Source: Methanothrix harundinacea
GTDB taxonomy: Archaea; Halobacteriota; Methanosarcinia; Methanotrichales; Methanotrichaceae
Length of the DNA stretch: 34,660 bases
Direction of reading: 5' to 3'
NCBI GenBank assembly: GCA_001509375.1
Contig: LGFT01000017.1
Span: forward strand, 1-34,660
Both the position numbers and the translations under genes were made by a program. The notes beneath the pieces are model-generated. The model had not been told where the DNA came from. It was given only the letters and a program-made list of their open reading frames with translations, and made no database searches. Every line of letters starts with the position of its first letter. Position 1 is the first letter of the stretch. This document shows positions 6,808-14,996 of the stretch, piece by piece.

Positions 6808-7701
6808 TCAGACCGCCAGCATTCTCTCGATGGCGCCCCGAGCCCTATTCGCGATCTCCTCTGGAACCACCACCCGGGGCTCCAGGGTCACGAGGGAGGA
6901 TAGGACCTTCTCAAGGCTCGTCTTCTTCATGTCGACGCAGATCGCTTCTTCGCTTAAAGGGTAAAACTCTTTTTCCGGGTTCTCCTGTTTCAGCCGATAG
7001 TTCATCCCCACCTCGGTCCCGATGATGAACTCCTGGGCGGAGCTCTTCCGGGCATGTCTTGCCATCCCCGAGGTGCTGTAGACGTGGTCCGCGAGGTCAA
7101 TCACCTCGGGCCGGCATTCGGGATGGACGAGAAGCTCGGCCTCGGGGTGGAGGGATCGCGCCCGCCGGACGTCTTCGGGGGTGTACCTGTCGTGGACGTA
7201 GCAGTAGCCGTCCCAGGTTATGATCTTTTTATCGGTGAAGCGGGCGACGTACCTTCCGAGGTTCCTGTCGGGGACGAAGAGGACCGTCTCCTCCTCGAGG
7301 GATTCCACCACCTCTATCCCGTTGGCTGAAGTGCAACAGATGTCGCTTTCAGCCTTGACCTCGGCGGAGGAGTTGACGTAGCAGACGACGGCGGCTCCGG
7401 GATGTCCTGCCTTGAACTCGCGGAGCTGTTGGGCCGTTATCATGGAAGCCATAGGACAGCCTGCACCGGCCTCGGGCATGATTACCCTTTTTTCAGGAGA
7501 TAGGATAGCTGCGGTCTCGGCCATGAAATCGACGCCGCAGAAGACTATCACCTCGGCCTCCTCCCCGGCGGCGGCTCTTGAGAGCTCCAGGGAGTCGCCC
7601 CGCAAGTCGGCTACTTCCTGAACTTCGCCGGGCTGGTAGTTATGGGCGAGGATGACAGCGTTCTTCTCCTTCTTCAACCTCAAGATATCTTCGGCGGGCA
7701 T
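6808..7701 (-). CDS. nadA: Quinolinate synthase
   Basis: 297 residues, full length for the short archaeal form. NadA condenses iminoaspartate with dihydroxyacetone phosphate to quinolinate in NAD synthesis, using a 4Fe-4S cluster. The three cluster cysteines are visible at about C82 (GAGCPMA), C176 (HPECRPEV) and C255 (ICVDMKK). The substrate-binding stretches AHNYQPGEVQEVADLRGDS (19-37), CGVDFMAET, and YSTSGMARHARKS are all intact, in the threefold repeated domain arrangement of the family. A TATA-like TTTTTAAAG lies about 30 bases upstream of the ATG, suggesting a nearly leaderless transcript. The usual partner aspartate dehydrogenase/NadC genes are not in the window. Confidence 0.97.
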   Translation of the reverse strand: MPAEDILRLKKEKNAVILAHNYQPGEVQEVADLRGDSLELSRAAAGEEAEVIVFCGVDFMAETAAILSPEKRVIMPEAGAGCPMASMITAQQLREFKAGHPGAAVVCYVNSSAEVKAESDICCTSANGIEVVESLEEETVLFVPDRNLGRYVARFTDKKIITWDGYCYVHDRYTPEDVRRARSLHPEAELLVHPECRPEVIDLADHVYSTSGMARHARKSSAQEFIIGTEVGMNYRLKQENPEKEFYPLSEEAICVDMKKTSLEKVLSSLVTLEPRVVVPEEIANRARGAIERMLAV

Positions 7702-7817
7702 AATTGGAAGCCAGAGATGAAGGGTCGACTTTAAAAACGCTGCCCTTGCCCAGGGGCGGGGTGGCGAAGGGAGCTGAAGTGACGGGCCTTTTGGGGAGTT
7801 GGTGATGGCTCAATCTT

Positions 7818-9782
7818 TCAGCCTTCAGTCTTCTTTCTTCTCTGACGTTCATCTTTCCGCCGCTCGGCCCGATACTCCTGGATCATCCCCTCGAGCCATT
7901 CGGTCTTCTGCTTTGCCACCCTTACCTGCTTTCGCTCGGCCCATCTGGCGAGGGCTCCCTCCAGCTCTTCGGGATCGATGATGGCGACCCCGGACACTCT
8001 TCTCACTGGCACCTCCCAGCTGGAGATGACGGGGACATTCCCGTCCATCAGGTATCCCTCCACCGAGGCCTCCATATCCGTCTCGATGATCACCGCCTCC
8101 ACCTCCCAATCGATGAAAAGGTCTGCGGTGTTGGGACCGCCGCCGCTGGCGTCTTTGAGAACGACTACGTCTCCTTTCCCGATATCGAGCCTCGCGGCCG
8201 CCTCCAGGAGCGCCTCTCGCGAGAAGGAGGCCGCCTCCTTGGCCGATCTCCCCGCCGCCTCCTTCTCCAGCTCTTCGGCTTTCTTGGCCCTCTTGAGCCT
8301 CGCCTTCAATTTCCGGTTCACCTTCCTCTCCTGCCGAAGAAGGCCTCGGAGCCTCTCGATCTCCTTCTCTCTGATCCTGATCTCCTGGTCCCTTTTAATC
8401 TCCCGGCGGGACCTGTCCTTCAGCCTCTCGATCTTGCTCTCCAGACGGCGGCGGATCTCCTCATCCTTCGCCAGCTCTCCTTTCAGCTCCTCGGCGTACT
8501 CTCTCAGCCGCCGGATCTGGTCGACCTGGCGTCTGTTCTCCGCCATCAGGGCCGCGAGATTCGAGTCGACGGTCGCCTCTGCCTCTCTTGGGGCTGCTGG
8601 CTCCTCGGGCGGCGGCTCTGTCATCTTCGATATCGCCTGGTCTATCGAGAGGCCCCTAACCACCAGGGCCTTCGCCTCTTCGGGGTCGAGGCCCGGAGGG
8701 CACTTCTTCTCTACCTGCTGGAACTTATTTTTGTATTTCTTGTAGGCGCTGACGGCGGCGGCGAGGGCATCGCGCTCGTGGTCGTTTTTGTAGCCATACT
8801 CCCGGGCCAGCGCGATCTTCTCTTCAGAGGGTATGTCGCTTCCCGGCGAATAGAGGACGGAGGAAAAGGACCGTTTCACTTTCTCGACGGCCCCGGGGGT
8901 GGGAAAGACGTCGGTGGCCACCATCAGGGGCTTGCCCCTCTCCGCCAGCCACTCTATGACGTCCGGAGGAGACATGGCCCTTGCGCTGAGGAGGTCTACC
9001 AGCTCTCCCTTCAGGTTGAGAACAGCGATCCCGGTGGTGGTGCCGGGATCTATCCCAGCGATGATGTAGCCCCGCCTTGCGCGGAGCGGCTCAAACTTGA
9101 GCCGCGGCCGCTCCACCCCCTCGACCCTGATCTGGGCGTCGCCCCGATAGCCGGAATGGAGATGTACCTCGCCTCTTGAAGCCTCCACCACAAACTCGCT
9201 TCTGATGTAGCCTCCGATCCCTTCTACATACCTGGCGCTGAAATGGTGTCCCTCCTCCCGGAGCTTATCCTCCACCTCCCGGGAGAGGGCCTTCACAGAC
9301 CCGTGAATCTTGCGGGTGTATCGCTTTTGGCTCCAGCCGCCTCGTCCCGGAGATCTCCGGCGGCTGACCTTGATCCAGGTCCGATCCTCGAAGGCCGAGA
9401 CGACGCTTCCGACCCCCCTGGAGGCGAGGAGAGCGCAGGTCTCTGCCTCATCCATGGGGTTGTGCCGATCGAAGGAGATCCCGTGCCAGCGGGCGATAGT
9501 GACCAGGGCCTGGGGCCTCTCCCCTCCCGTCACCTGGACCAGCTTCGTTTTTGGTGGAATCCCTCTCAGAAGCCTGACGAGATCAGGTCTACTAGTCGCG
9601 AGCTCGTGGACGTTGTCTACGGCCACCATCTCCGGCACCATCTGCCGGATCAGTCTGATCAGCTTCTGTCTGCTGATCATGGGGTGGCGCTCTTCGCTCT
9701 CCCCCTCAAGAATGAAGAGTGCGTAACTTGGAGCCTGCCTGCTCTTGGGCGAACCGCTGGCGATATCCACTCCGAAGATCAA
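7818..9782 (-). CDS. DUF460 protein, predicted RNase H-fold nuclease with coiled coil
   Basis: 654 residues, close to the usual length for this archaeal family (COG2433). The N-terminus (MIFGVDIASGSPKSR) and a second segment at about 246-345 (IAGIDPGTTTGIAVLN, then ATDVFPTPGAVEKVKRSF, then YKNDHERDALAAAVSAYK) have the strands and Asp residues of a RuvC/YqgF-like RNase H fold. Residues about 420-545 are a long charged coiled coil (Glu/Arg/Lys rich). The C-terminal part (ARLDIGKGDVVVLKDASGGG...ADLFIDWEVEAVIIETDM) is the conserved family tail. Function is not established; a role on structured nucleic acid is predicted from the fold. It starts at TTG 9782 preceded by an AGG. The neighbours nadA and rio2 give no clear link. 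Confidence 0.85.
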   Translation of the reverse strand: MIFGVDIASGSPKSRQAPSYALFILEGESEERHPMISRQKLIRLIRQMVPEMVAVDNVHELATSRPDLVRLLRGIPPKTKLVQVTGGERPQALVTIARWHGISFDRHNPMDEAETCALLASRGVGSVVSAFEDRTWIKVSRRRSPGRGGWSQKRYTRKIHGSVKALSREVEDKLREEGHHFSARYVEGIGGYIRSEFVVEASRGEVHLHSGYRGDAQIRVEGVERPRLKFEPLRARRGYIIAGIDPGTTTGIAVLNLKGELVDLLSARAMSPPDVIEWLAERGKPLMVATDVFPTPGAVEKVKRSFSSVLYSPGSDIPSEEKIALAREYGYKNDHERDALAAAVSAYKKYKNKFQQVEKKCPPGLDPEEAKALVVRGLSIDQAISKMTEPPPEEPAAPREAEATVDSNLAALMAENRRQVDQIRRLREYAEELKGELAKDEEIRRRLESKIERLKDRSRREIKRDQEIRIREKEIERLRGLLRQERKVNRKLKARLKRAKKAEELEKEAAGRSAKEAASFSREALLEAAARLDIGKGDVVVLKDASGGGPNTADLFIDWEVEAVIIETDMEASVEGYLMDGNVPVISSWEVPVRRVSGVAIIDPEELEGALARWAERKQVRVAKQKTEWLEGMIQEYRAERRKDERQRRKKTEG

Positions 9783-9852
9783 TCCTGGGATGGCATCACC
9801 TCATGACCTGCCCATTTTCCTCTTCCCCTGTCTCAAGTACCTTCTCACCCCC

Positions 9853-10800
9853 TTAATCCCCCGGCATCTCTTCGCCTAGGACGAAGGAGAGGGCCTCTTC
9901 CAGCTCAAAATCAAGACGGTACTTCCGATGAAAGTGGTCGACTACGTTCTTTACGTCCCGTTCCAGAAGCTCCAGGGCCTGAGGATGGGTTTGAGAGACG
10001 GCCTGGGGCCAGTCGATGATGACGATATCTCCGTCCTCGCAGACCAGGACATTGTAGGCGCTGAGGTCAGAGTGGACGATACCTTTTTTCCAGGCGGCGG
10101 CCGCTTGTTCTAAAATTATTTCCACACAATCTTCTGGATTTTTGAGATCTACCTTGTATAGCTCTATCCCCCCAGAATGCTCCATCACGACGGCGTGGTG
10201 GCTGAGGGCGATGGGCCTTGGGACTGAGACCTCGGGATAGAGCCGTTTGAGAGTCTTGAACTCCTTTGCCGCTCCGAGCCTTGCGGCATGGATCCAGGCG
10301 CACCGTGGCTGATCTTTGAGATGGTCTCTCACCCGTCGGACATGTTTGAAGCTCGTCTCCCCCTGCCGGTGGAACTTGACCGCCAGAGGAAGACTTGGGG
10401 CCGCTTCTTCCGCCACTCCCGCCGTTTCAGCTGCTCTCTCATCTGCGCCCCGGGCGGGGATTTTTCCCAGAGCTTCGTATACGACCGACTCCTTGCCTAC
10501 GCCGAGAAGGTCACCGAGGTATACGATTACGTCTCCATCGACGAGGTTTGAGAGAGCTATCAGGTCGTAGGCGGCAAAGCCGATCGCATAGCCCTCGTAG
10601 GGTTCATTGGTCTTGAATACCAGCTTCTTTGCGACAAGCTTCGAGAGCCCCCCCCTCACGGCCTTGGGGGAGAGGCGGCCTTTTGCCATCAAGTCCTCCA
10701 CCGGGACCCACTCGAAGTTGCGCATCCCCCTTTCGATCGCCTTGAGATGGCCGATCTCCTTTCTGTCCAGTTTCAGGAAAGTCTCTGCCAGGTTCTCCAC
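9853..10800 (-). CDS. rio2: RIO2 atypical serine kinase
   Basis: 315 residues. Rio2 acts in late maturation of the small ribosomal subunit. The N-terminal 85 residues form the Rio2-specific winged helix (FEWVPVEDLMAKGRLSPKAVRGGLSKL). The kinase part has the flexible ATP loop GVGKESVVYE at 100-109, the catalytic lysine in AVKFHRQG (140-147), the catalytic loop VHSDLSAYN at 242-250 with Asp and Asn, and the metal-binding IIDWPQ at 261-266. An Ala/Glu-rich insert at 112-138 between the ATP loop and the lysine strand is longer than I would expect for archaeal Rio2. A TATA-like TTTTAATTATAA lies 20-30 bases before the ATG. Confidence 0.95.
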   Translation of the reverse strand: MENLAETFLKLDRKEIGHLKAIERGMRNFEWVPVEDLMAKGRLSPKAVRGGLSKLVAKKLVFKTNEPYEGYAIGFAAYDLIALSNLVDGDVIVYLGDLLGVGKESVVYEALGKIPARGADERAAETAGVAEEAAPSLPLAVKFHRQGETSFKHVRRVRDHLKDQPRCAWIHAARLGAAKEFKTLKRLYPEVSVPRPIALSHHAVVMEHSGGIELYKVDLKNPEDCVEIILEQAAAAWKKGIVHSDLSAYNVLVCEDGDIVIIDWPQAVSQTHPQALELLERDVKNVVDHFHRKYRLDFELEEALSFVLGEEMPGD

Positions 10801-10811
10801 AGGCAGTTATT

Positions 10812-10830
10812 TGTCGGTTATAATTAAAAG
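10812..10830 (-). promoter_or_regulatory. TATA box for rio2
   Basis: On the minus strand the AT-rich stretch TTTTAATTATAACC lies about 15-30 bases upstream of the rio2 ATG, giving a leaderless or very short leader. The gap to the ligase stop is only about 60 bases. Confidence 0.45.
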
Positions 10831-10862
10831 CGATTGCCCTTTATGGTTTTGTCATATCCAAA

Positions 10863-11825
10863 TCAGTCGCTCCCTTCAATCCAAAGCTGACGGATCGAAC
10901 ACTCGTCGGCGGGTTTGTCCTCTCGAACCCTCAGAAAGATAGGCGCTCTGAGGTGCCGGTCGGAAGTGAGCTCCAGGGCCTCCACCTCCACTACGAGCTG
11001 CGGCTCCAGCCATTTGACGCCGGAGGGAGATGGAGATGATGGCTGGTAGAAGGGCGACTTTGGGGAAGGCTGAAAGCTCCGGGTTATCTCCTCCAGCTCC
11101 CTTTTGGAAAACCCTGAGCCCACCCTCCCCACATAAATCAGCTCTCCCCCGGAGTCGTAGGCTCCCAGCATAAGACCGCCGAAGTAGGGCTCCCGGTGGC
11201 CCTTGCCCGGGATGTAGCCTCCCACCACCAGATCCACAGAGAGGCTCTTTTTGATCTTCATCCAGTCCGAGCTTCTGGTGCCAGGAAGGTATTGCGAAGA
11301 CTTCAGCTTCGCCACGATCCCCTCCAGCCCCAGCTCGACCGCCGCCTGATAATACGCCTCTCCCCTCTCGGCGATATAATCGGTGATGGTCACCGAATCG
11401 GTCTCTTGTAGCACCTCCTTTAAAATCTCTTTCCGTTCTATCAGGGGGCGGTCCATCACGTTCTCTCCTTCAACATAGAGGACGTCGAAGACTATGTAAG
11501 TTGCCGGCAGGCTCTTGGAGAGATATTCTATCCTGAGGTCGTTGGTCTGGTGCTCCCTTTGGGCCAGGGAGAAGAAGTCCGGAATCCCCTCGTCGAATAC
11601 TGCGATCTCCCCGTCCAGAACGCAGTTCATAGTCCCTCGGGCCAGGGAATCTAGGATCTCTGGGTAGCGAGGGCTGATCCACCTCAACCTCCTGTTCTGA
11701 AGCTCAGCCCTTCCCTTCGAGATGTGAGCTATACACCTGGTGCCGTCTATCTTCGGCTCGAAGATCCATTCTCCGGAGGAAAAGGGGTCGCCGGAGACGG
11801 CCAGCATCGGTCTTATCGGCCTCAT
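10863..11825 (-). CDS. ligD: ATP-dependent DNA ligase, LigD-type (NHEJ)
   Basis: 320 residues, a stand-alone ligase module equal to the ligase domain of bacterial LigD. The adenylation lysine is K25 in IFEPKIDGTR (motif I). Other nucleotidyltransferase motifs are CVLDGEIAVFDE (III), LGLEGIVAK (IV) and SSDWMKIKK (V). Residues about 205-320 form the OB domain (VVGGYIPGKGHREPYFGGLMLGAYD). It seals nicks after end-joining. It follows the Ku gene by 36 bases on the same strand, so the two are surely cotranscribed. The polymerase and phosphoesterase modules fused in bacterial LigD are not here, as in other archaeal NHEJ loci where they are separate genes. Confidence 0.93.
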   Translation of the reverse strand: MRPIRPMLAVSGDPFSSGEWIFEPKIDGTRCIAHISKGRAELQNRRLRWISPRYPEILDSLARGTMNCVLDGEIAVFDEGIPDFFSLAQREHQTNDLRIEYLSKSLPATYIVFDVLYVEGENVMDRPLIERKEILKEVLQETDSVTITDYIAERGEAYYQAAVELGLEGIVAKLKSSQYLPGTRSSDWMKIKKSLSVDLVVGGYIPGKGHREPYFGGLMLGAYDSGGELIYVGRVGSGFSKRELEEITRSFQPSPKSPFYQPSSPSPSGVKWLEPQLVVEVEALELTSDRHLRAPIFLRVREDKPADECSIRQLWIEGSD

Positions 11826-11861
11826 CCTCTCGAACGCTTGGAGAAATGGAGGGGCTAGGAA

Positions 11862-12701
11862 CTACTCCAGCGACTCCGCCGTCTCCTTCAGCGCCTCCAT
11901 CAGGCTCTTGGCCGCCGGCCTTCCCTCTCTCTTCTCGATCTTTATCACCTCGCCAGCGATCTTGGCGCGGACCATCTCCTCGACCCTCTCCCGGTATTCA
12001 TCCTTGTAGACGCTCAGGTCGAGATCTCCCGAGAGCTTGTCCACGATCACTCCGGCCAGCTCCATCTCCTCTTCCTTCGGCTGGGGGAGATTCTTTAGTT
12101 CCTCCACCCCGGCGGGATCGAGCACCTCATCGAAGTATCTCAAGGTGGTGGCCACCAGAGCATCCTGATAGTAGTGCACCAGCACGACCCGCTCCTTCGA
12201 GTGAATCGTCATCTTGCCGATGGCAGCCTTCCCCGTCCTCTCCAAAACCCTCCTCAAAAGCGAATAAGAGCTCTCCGAACCGTCAGGAACCAGAAGATAA
12301 GTCTTCTCAAAGTAATGGGGATCTGCCTCGAAGAAATTCACAAACTGATCCAGGTTTATTGCATCGCTCGATTCGGGCTTTGCCGCCTCCAGCTCGTCAT
12401 CGTCGAATATCACGTACCTGTCCTTCTTCAGCTGGTATCCGTGGACGATCTCGTCGTTGGGCACCTCCTCCCCCTCTTCGCAGTATTTCTTGTAATGGAG
12501 GGGGGTATTGCATTTCTGGTGAATCATCCTCAGCTTGACCCGTTTATCTCTGATCAAAGGCATCATCTTAACTGGGATGTTTACAAGCCCGATGCTCAGG
12601 CCGCCTGACCAGACGGGCCGGGGCAAAGCGACTTTTTGCTCTTCCCCCTTCTCCTCGGCTTCTTCCTCTTCTTCCATCTCTACCTGCTGGATGCCGATCA
12701 T
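11862..12701 (-). CDS. ku: Ku DNA end-binding protein
   Basis: 279 residues, the usual size for prokaryotic Ku. Residues about 28-265 are the Ku core: VWSGGLSIGLVNIPVKMMP (31-49), IHQKCNTPLHYKKYC, and EVPNDEIVHGYQLKKDRYVIFDDDEL, then the long bridge region with DPHYFEKTYLLVP and the C-terminal helices. A homodimer would ring broken DNA ends and recruit the ligase encoded downstream. The first 27 residues are an unusually acidic tail (MEEEEEAEEKGEEQK). The ATG at 12701 is preceded by AGGTGAGTTGA, a good ribosome site, so the acidic tail is probably translated. It is first gene of a Ku-ligase operon. Confidence 0.95.
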   Translation of the reverse strand: MIGIQQVEMEEEEEAEEKGEEQKVALPRPVWSGGLSIGLVNIPVKMMPLIRDKRVKLRMIHQKCNTPLHYKKYCEEGEEVPNDEIVHGYQLKKDRYVIFDDDELEAAKPESSDAINLDQFVNFFEADPHYFEKTYLLVPDGSESSYSLLRRVLERTGKAAIGKMTIHSKERVVLVHYYQDALVATTLRYFDEVLDPAGVEELKNLPQPKEEEMELAGVIVDKLSGDLDLSVYKDEYRERVEEMVRAKIAGEVIKIEKREGRPAAKSLMEALKETAESLE

Positions 12702-12750
12702 TCAAATCAACTCACCTTTCGCAGAGTCTAACGAAAAAAAAACATCGGTC

Positions 12751-12762
12751 TCTATATACGAG
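12751..12762 (-). promoter_or_regulatory. TATA box for the Ku-ligase operon
   Basis: CGTATATAGA on the minus strand lies about 50 bases upstream of the Ku ATG. It would place transcription start near 12727 and give a leader of about 25 bases carrying the AGGTGAG ribosome site. Confidence 0.5.
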
Positions 12763-12880
12763 TTCCCTCATGGCCTGAATTCCCATCAGCTCATTGTCTG
12801 TACGGTCGATCGGGCGAGATAGATCAACTCGATTAATAAGAGAAACGCAGGAAAAATGAAAAATTTTTTTGACTTCACCA

Positions 12881-13120
12881 TTAGCTCGTCATTTCCTCCT
12901 TTTTTGCCTTCTCGGCCATCCTTCCCACCCATATAGTCACGGCGACGGCGATCAAGGTGACCAGGATCGCGTAGCCCCATATCCCGTATGATGCCATGAA
13001 ATAAAGCGGTCCCCCTTCAGCGAAGAGCGACTTTATGGCGTCATTCCAGGCCAGCGCCGCCACAAGGCCGAAGGCGGCGGTGATCAATGCTGACATCTTA
13101 TCTAGCACTTCATACTTCAA
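12881..13120 (-). CDS. DUF5654 two-helix membrane protein
   Basis: 79 residues from TTG 13120; an internal ATG gives MSALITAAFG. The sequence ALITAAFGLVAALAWNDAIKSLF is the signature of DUF5654, and the protein has two membrane helices, about 10-26 and 45-66, with a charged tail AEKAKKEEMTS. The function of the family is unknown. A TATA-like ATTATATATAC lies about 50 bases upstream on the minus strand. It is divergent from the trp operon, sharing a 212-base control region. Confidence 0.85.
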   Translation of the reverse strand: MKYEVLDKMSALITAAFGLVAALAWNDAIKSLFAEGGPLYFMASYGIWGYAILVTLIAVAVTIWVGRMAEKAKKEEMTS

Positions 13121-13164
13121 AAGAAAACCCCCAGTTTATTTTAGGTCACCCATATGAGATTACC

Positions 13165-13178
13165 TGTATATATAATTT
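13165..13178 (-). promoter_or_regulatory. TATA box for the DUF5654 gene
   Basis: AAATTATATATACA read on the minus strand, about 45-58 bases before the TTG start. Confidence 0.5.
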
Positions 13179-13190
13179 TATTGATTCTCA

Positions 13191-13207
13191 CCTATGGCAG
13201 CCATAGG
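13191..13207. promoter_or_regulatory. 17-bp perfect palindrome, candidate operator
   Basis: CCTATGGC-A-GCCATAGG is an 8+1+8 perfect inverted repeat in the divergent DUF5654/trpD control region, 12 bases upstream of the DUF5654 TATA box and about 66 upstream of the trp TATA box. Its symmetry fits a dimeric regulator. I cannot assign the regulator. Confidence 0.5.
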
Positions 13208-13270
13208 GCTCCACCCCAGAGGGCTGGGACGCTTTTGGCCTCCCCTGCCACACCGGATACAAATGCACAA

Positions 13271-13320
13271 CATTTAAATATAACGTTGATATTTAGACAT
13301 TATAGTACACAATGATACAT
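13271..13320 (+). promoter_or_regulatory. trp operon promoter region
   Basis: ACATTTAAATATAA (13270-13283) is a good archaeal TATA box. Transcription would start near 13303, about 30 bases before the trpD ATG at 13333. Over the expected start lie two copies of ACATTAT (13297-13303 and 13317-13323) 20 bases apart, which could be operator half-sites. The TGTACA box known for TrpY in other methanogens is not clearly present; AGTACAC at 13304 is the closest match. Confidence 0.45.
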
Positions 13321-13332
13321 TATGGTGATCGC

Positions 13333-14358
13333 ATGAATTATCTCCAAAAGGTCGTGGAGGGGGCGGATCTCTCCGTCTCGGAGGCAGAGGCCCTCCTCGG
13401 TGAGGTCTTCGGAGGGGCGACGGACGCCCAGATAGGGGCTCTCCTCATTGCCCTCAAGAAGAAGGGCGAGTCTGTCTCGGAGATCGCGGGGCTCGCCAAG
13501 GCAATGAGGGCCTCGTCGGTCCGAATCAGCCCGCGGGTTTCGGGGCCCCTCGTCGACACCTGCGGAACAGGCGGGGACGGGACGAACACCATCAACGTCA
13601 GCACCGCCGCGGCTATCATCGCCGCCTCCTGCGGAGCCTTTGTGGCAAAGCACGGAAACTATGCCGTCAGCTCCGCCTGCGGAAGCGCCAACGTCCTCTC
13701 GGAGGTGGGGGTCGAAGTCGCCCCAGAGCCCGAGAAGGTGAGGGAGTACATTGAGACCCTGGGGATCGGCTTTTTGCTCGCCCCCATGTTTCACCCCTCC
13801 ATGAAGAGGGTCGCATCTATCAGAAGAGAGCTCGCCATGAGGACGGTCTTCAACATCCTCGGACCTCTTACAAATCCAGCAGGAGCGAGGTTTCAGGTGA
13901 TGGGGGTCTACGATCCGAATCTATGTGAGAGGCTCGCGGCCGCCCTCAAGATTCTGGGGGCTGAGAGGGCGATGGTCGTCCACGGATCGGGGCTGGACGA
14001 GATTACCAATACCGGTCCCACTCTGATATCGGAGCTGAATCGGGGGAGCCTGAAGACCTATACAGTAACCCCCGAGGAGTTCGGCTACCCCAGGACGACC
14101 CTCGGGGAGATCAGGGGAGGAAGCCCCGAGGAGAATGCGAGAAAGCTCGTCGAGATCCTCTTCGGGACAAAAAACCCCGGACGAGATATCGTAGCCATGA
14201 ACTCCGGGGCCGCCCTCTACATCTCGGGGATCGCCGACACTCTATTCGATGGCGCGAGGATGGCGGAGGAAGCGATCGATTCGGGAAGGGCCCTCGATAT
14301 GCTGAAGAGGATGGTATCTGCCTCTGGAAATCCGGAGAAGCTGGAGAGGTTTCTGTGA
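13333..14358 (+). CDS. trpD: Anthranilate phosphoribosyltransferase
   Basis: 341 residues from the ATG at 13333, chosen because GGTGATC precedes it closely; a frame from 13312 adds only seven unlikely residues. TrpD transfers phosphoribose from PRPP to anthranilate. Motifs are intact: VDTCGTGGDGTNTINVST (PRPP loop), AKHGNYAVSSACGSANVL (anthranilate and PRPP contacts), and the metal region FNILGPLTNPAGA. It has the small helical N-terminal domain and alpha/beta core of the family at normal length. It is the first gene of trpDFEGCBA; its TGA overlaps the GTG of trpF. Confidence 0.97.
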   Translation: MNYLQKVVEGADLSVSEAEALLGEVFGGATDAQIGALLIALKKKGESVSEIAGLAKAMRASSVRISPRVSGPLVDTCGTGGDGTNTINVSTAAAIIAASCGAFVAKHGNYAVSSACGSANVLSEVGVEVAPEPEKVREYIETLGIGFLLAPMFHPSMKRVASIRRELAMRTVFNILGPLTNPAGARFQVMGVYDPNLCERLAAALKILGAERAMVVHGSGLDEITNTGPTLISELNRGSLKTYTVTPEEFGYPRTTLGEIRGGSPEENARKLVEILFGTKNPGRDIVAMNSGAALYISGIADTLFDGARMAEEAIDSGRALDMLKRMVSASGNPEKLERFL

Positions 14359-14996
14359 CCAGGGCCAAGATATGCGGGATAAGGGATGCCGGGGCCAGGG
14401 ACGTGGCCGTGGCCGCGGGGGCCGACGCAGTCGGCTTCGTGGTGGAGATCTCCCGGTCTAAAAGGAGCATCGATCGGGGGGAGGCGAGAGGGCTGATCCA
14501 GGGCCTTCCGCCCTTCGTCTCCAGCGTAATCGTGGTGGAGCCCCAGTCCGCCGCGGAGGCGGCGAACCTCGCCCTTGATACTGGGGCCGACGTGATCCAG
14601 ATAAACGACTCATTGAGCTTTGAGGATATGGCGACCCTCAAAAATATGGTGCCCGCGAGGCTGGTGGCTACGGTTCCGGCAAGTCCTGGCGGCTTGAACC
14701 ACGCCCGGCAAATGACCAGGGTCGCCGACGCCCTCCTCATCGATAGCTTCGAAGGAGGAAAGCTCGGTGGGACCGGCACTGTCCACGACTGGAACCTCAG
14801 CTCTGATCTGGTGAGAAACGTCGACGTCCCGTTGATCCTGGCCGGCGGCCTCGATCCCGAGAACGTCGCCGAGGCCATAGAGAAGGTCAGGCCCTATGCT
14901 GTGGACGTATCGTCGGGGGTAGAGACCGATGGGGCAAAGGACCCCGAGAAGATCAAGGCCTTCCTGAAGGAGGTGAAGAGTTGCCATCAGCCGTAG
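14355..14996 (+). CDS. trpF: Phosphoribosylanthranilate isomerase
   Basis: 213 residues in a single TIM barrel. It converts phosphoribosylanthranilate to CdRP. The catalytic Cys is in KICGIRD (residues 5-11) and the catalytic Asp is probably in ALLIDSFEGGKLGGTGTVHDW. Phosphate-binding loops are LAGGLDPENV and AVDVSSGVE near the C-terminus. The GTG start overlaps the trpD stop by four bases (GTGA), implying translational coupling. The gene end overlaps the trpE start by 16 bases. Confidence 0.95.
   Translation: MTRAKICGIRDAGARDVAVAAGADAVGFVVEISRSKRSIDRGEARGLIQGLPPFVSSVIVVEPQSAAEAANLALDTGADVIQINDSLSFEDMATLKNMVPARLVATVPASPGGLNHARQMTRVADALLIDSFEGGKLGGTGTVHDWNLSSDLVRNVDVPLILAGGLDPENVAEAIEKVRPYAVDVSSGVETDGAKDPEKIKAFLKEVKSCHQP

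Noticed and set aside
6455-6964. 169-codon plus-strand ORF
   Set aside because: It lies antisense to the small membrane ORF and to nadA, and its protein looks random.
7978-8745. 255-codon plus-strand ORF opposite the DUF460 gene
   Set aside because: It is the antisense of a coiled-coil coding region with high GC; Ser/Arg-rich low-complexity sequence and no family features.
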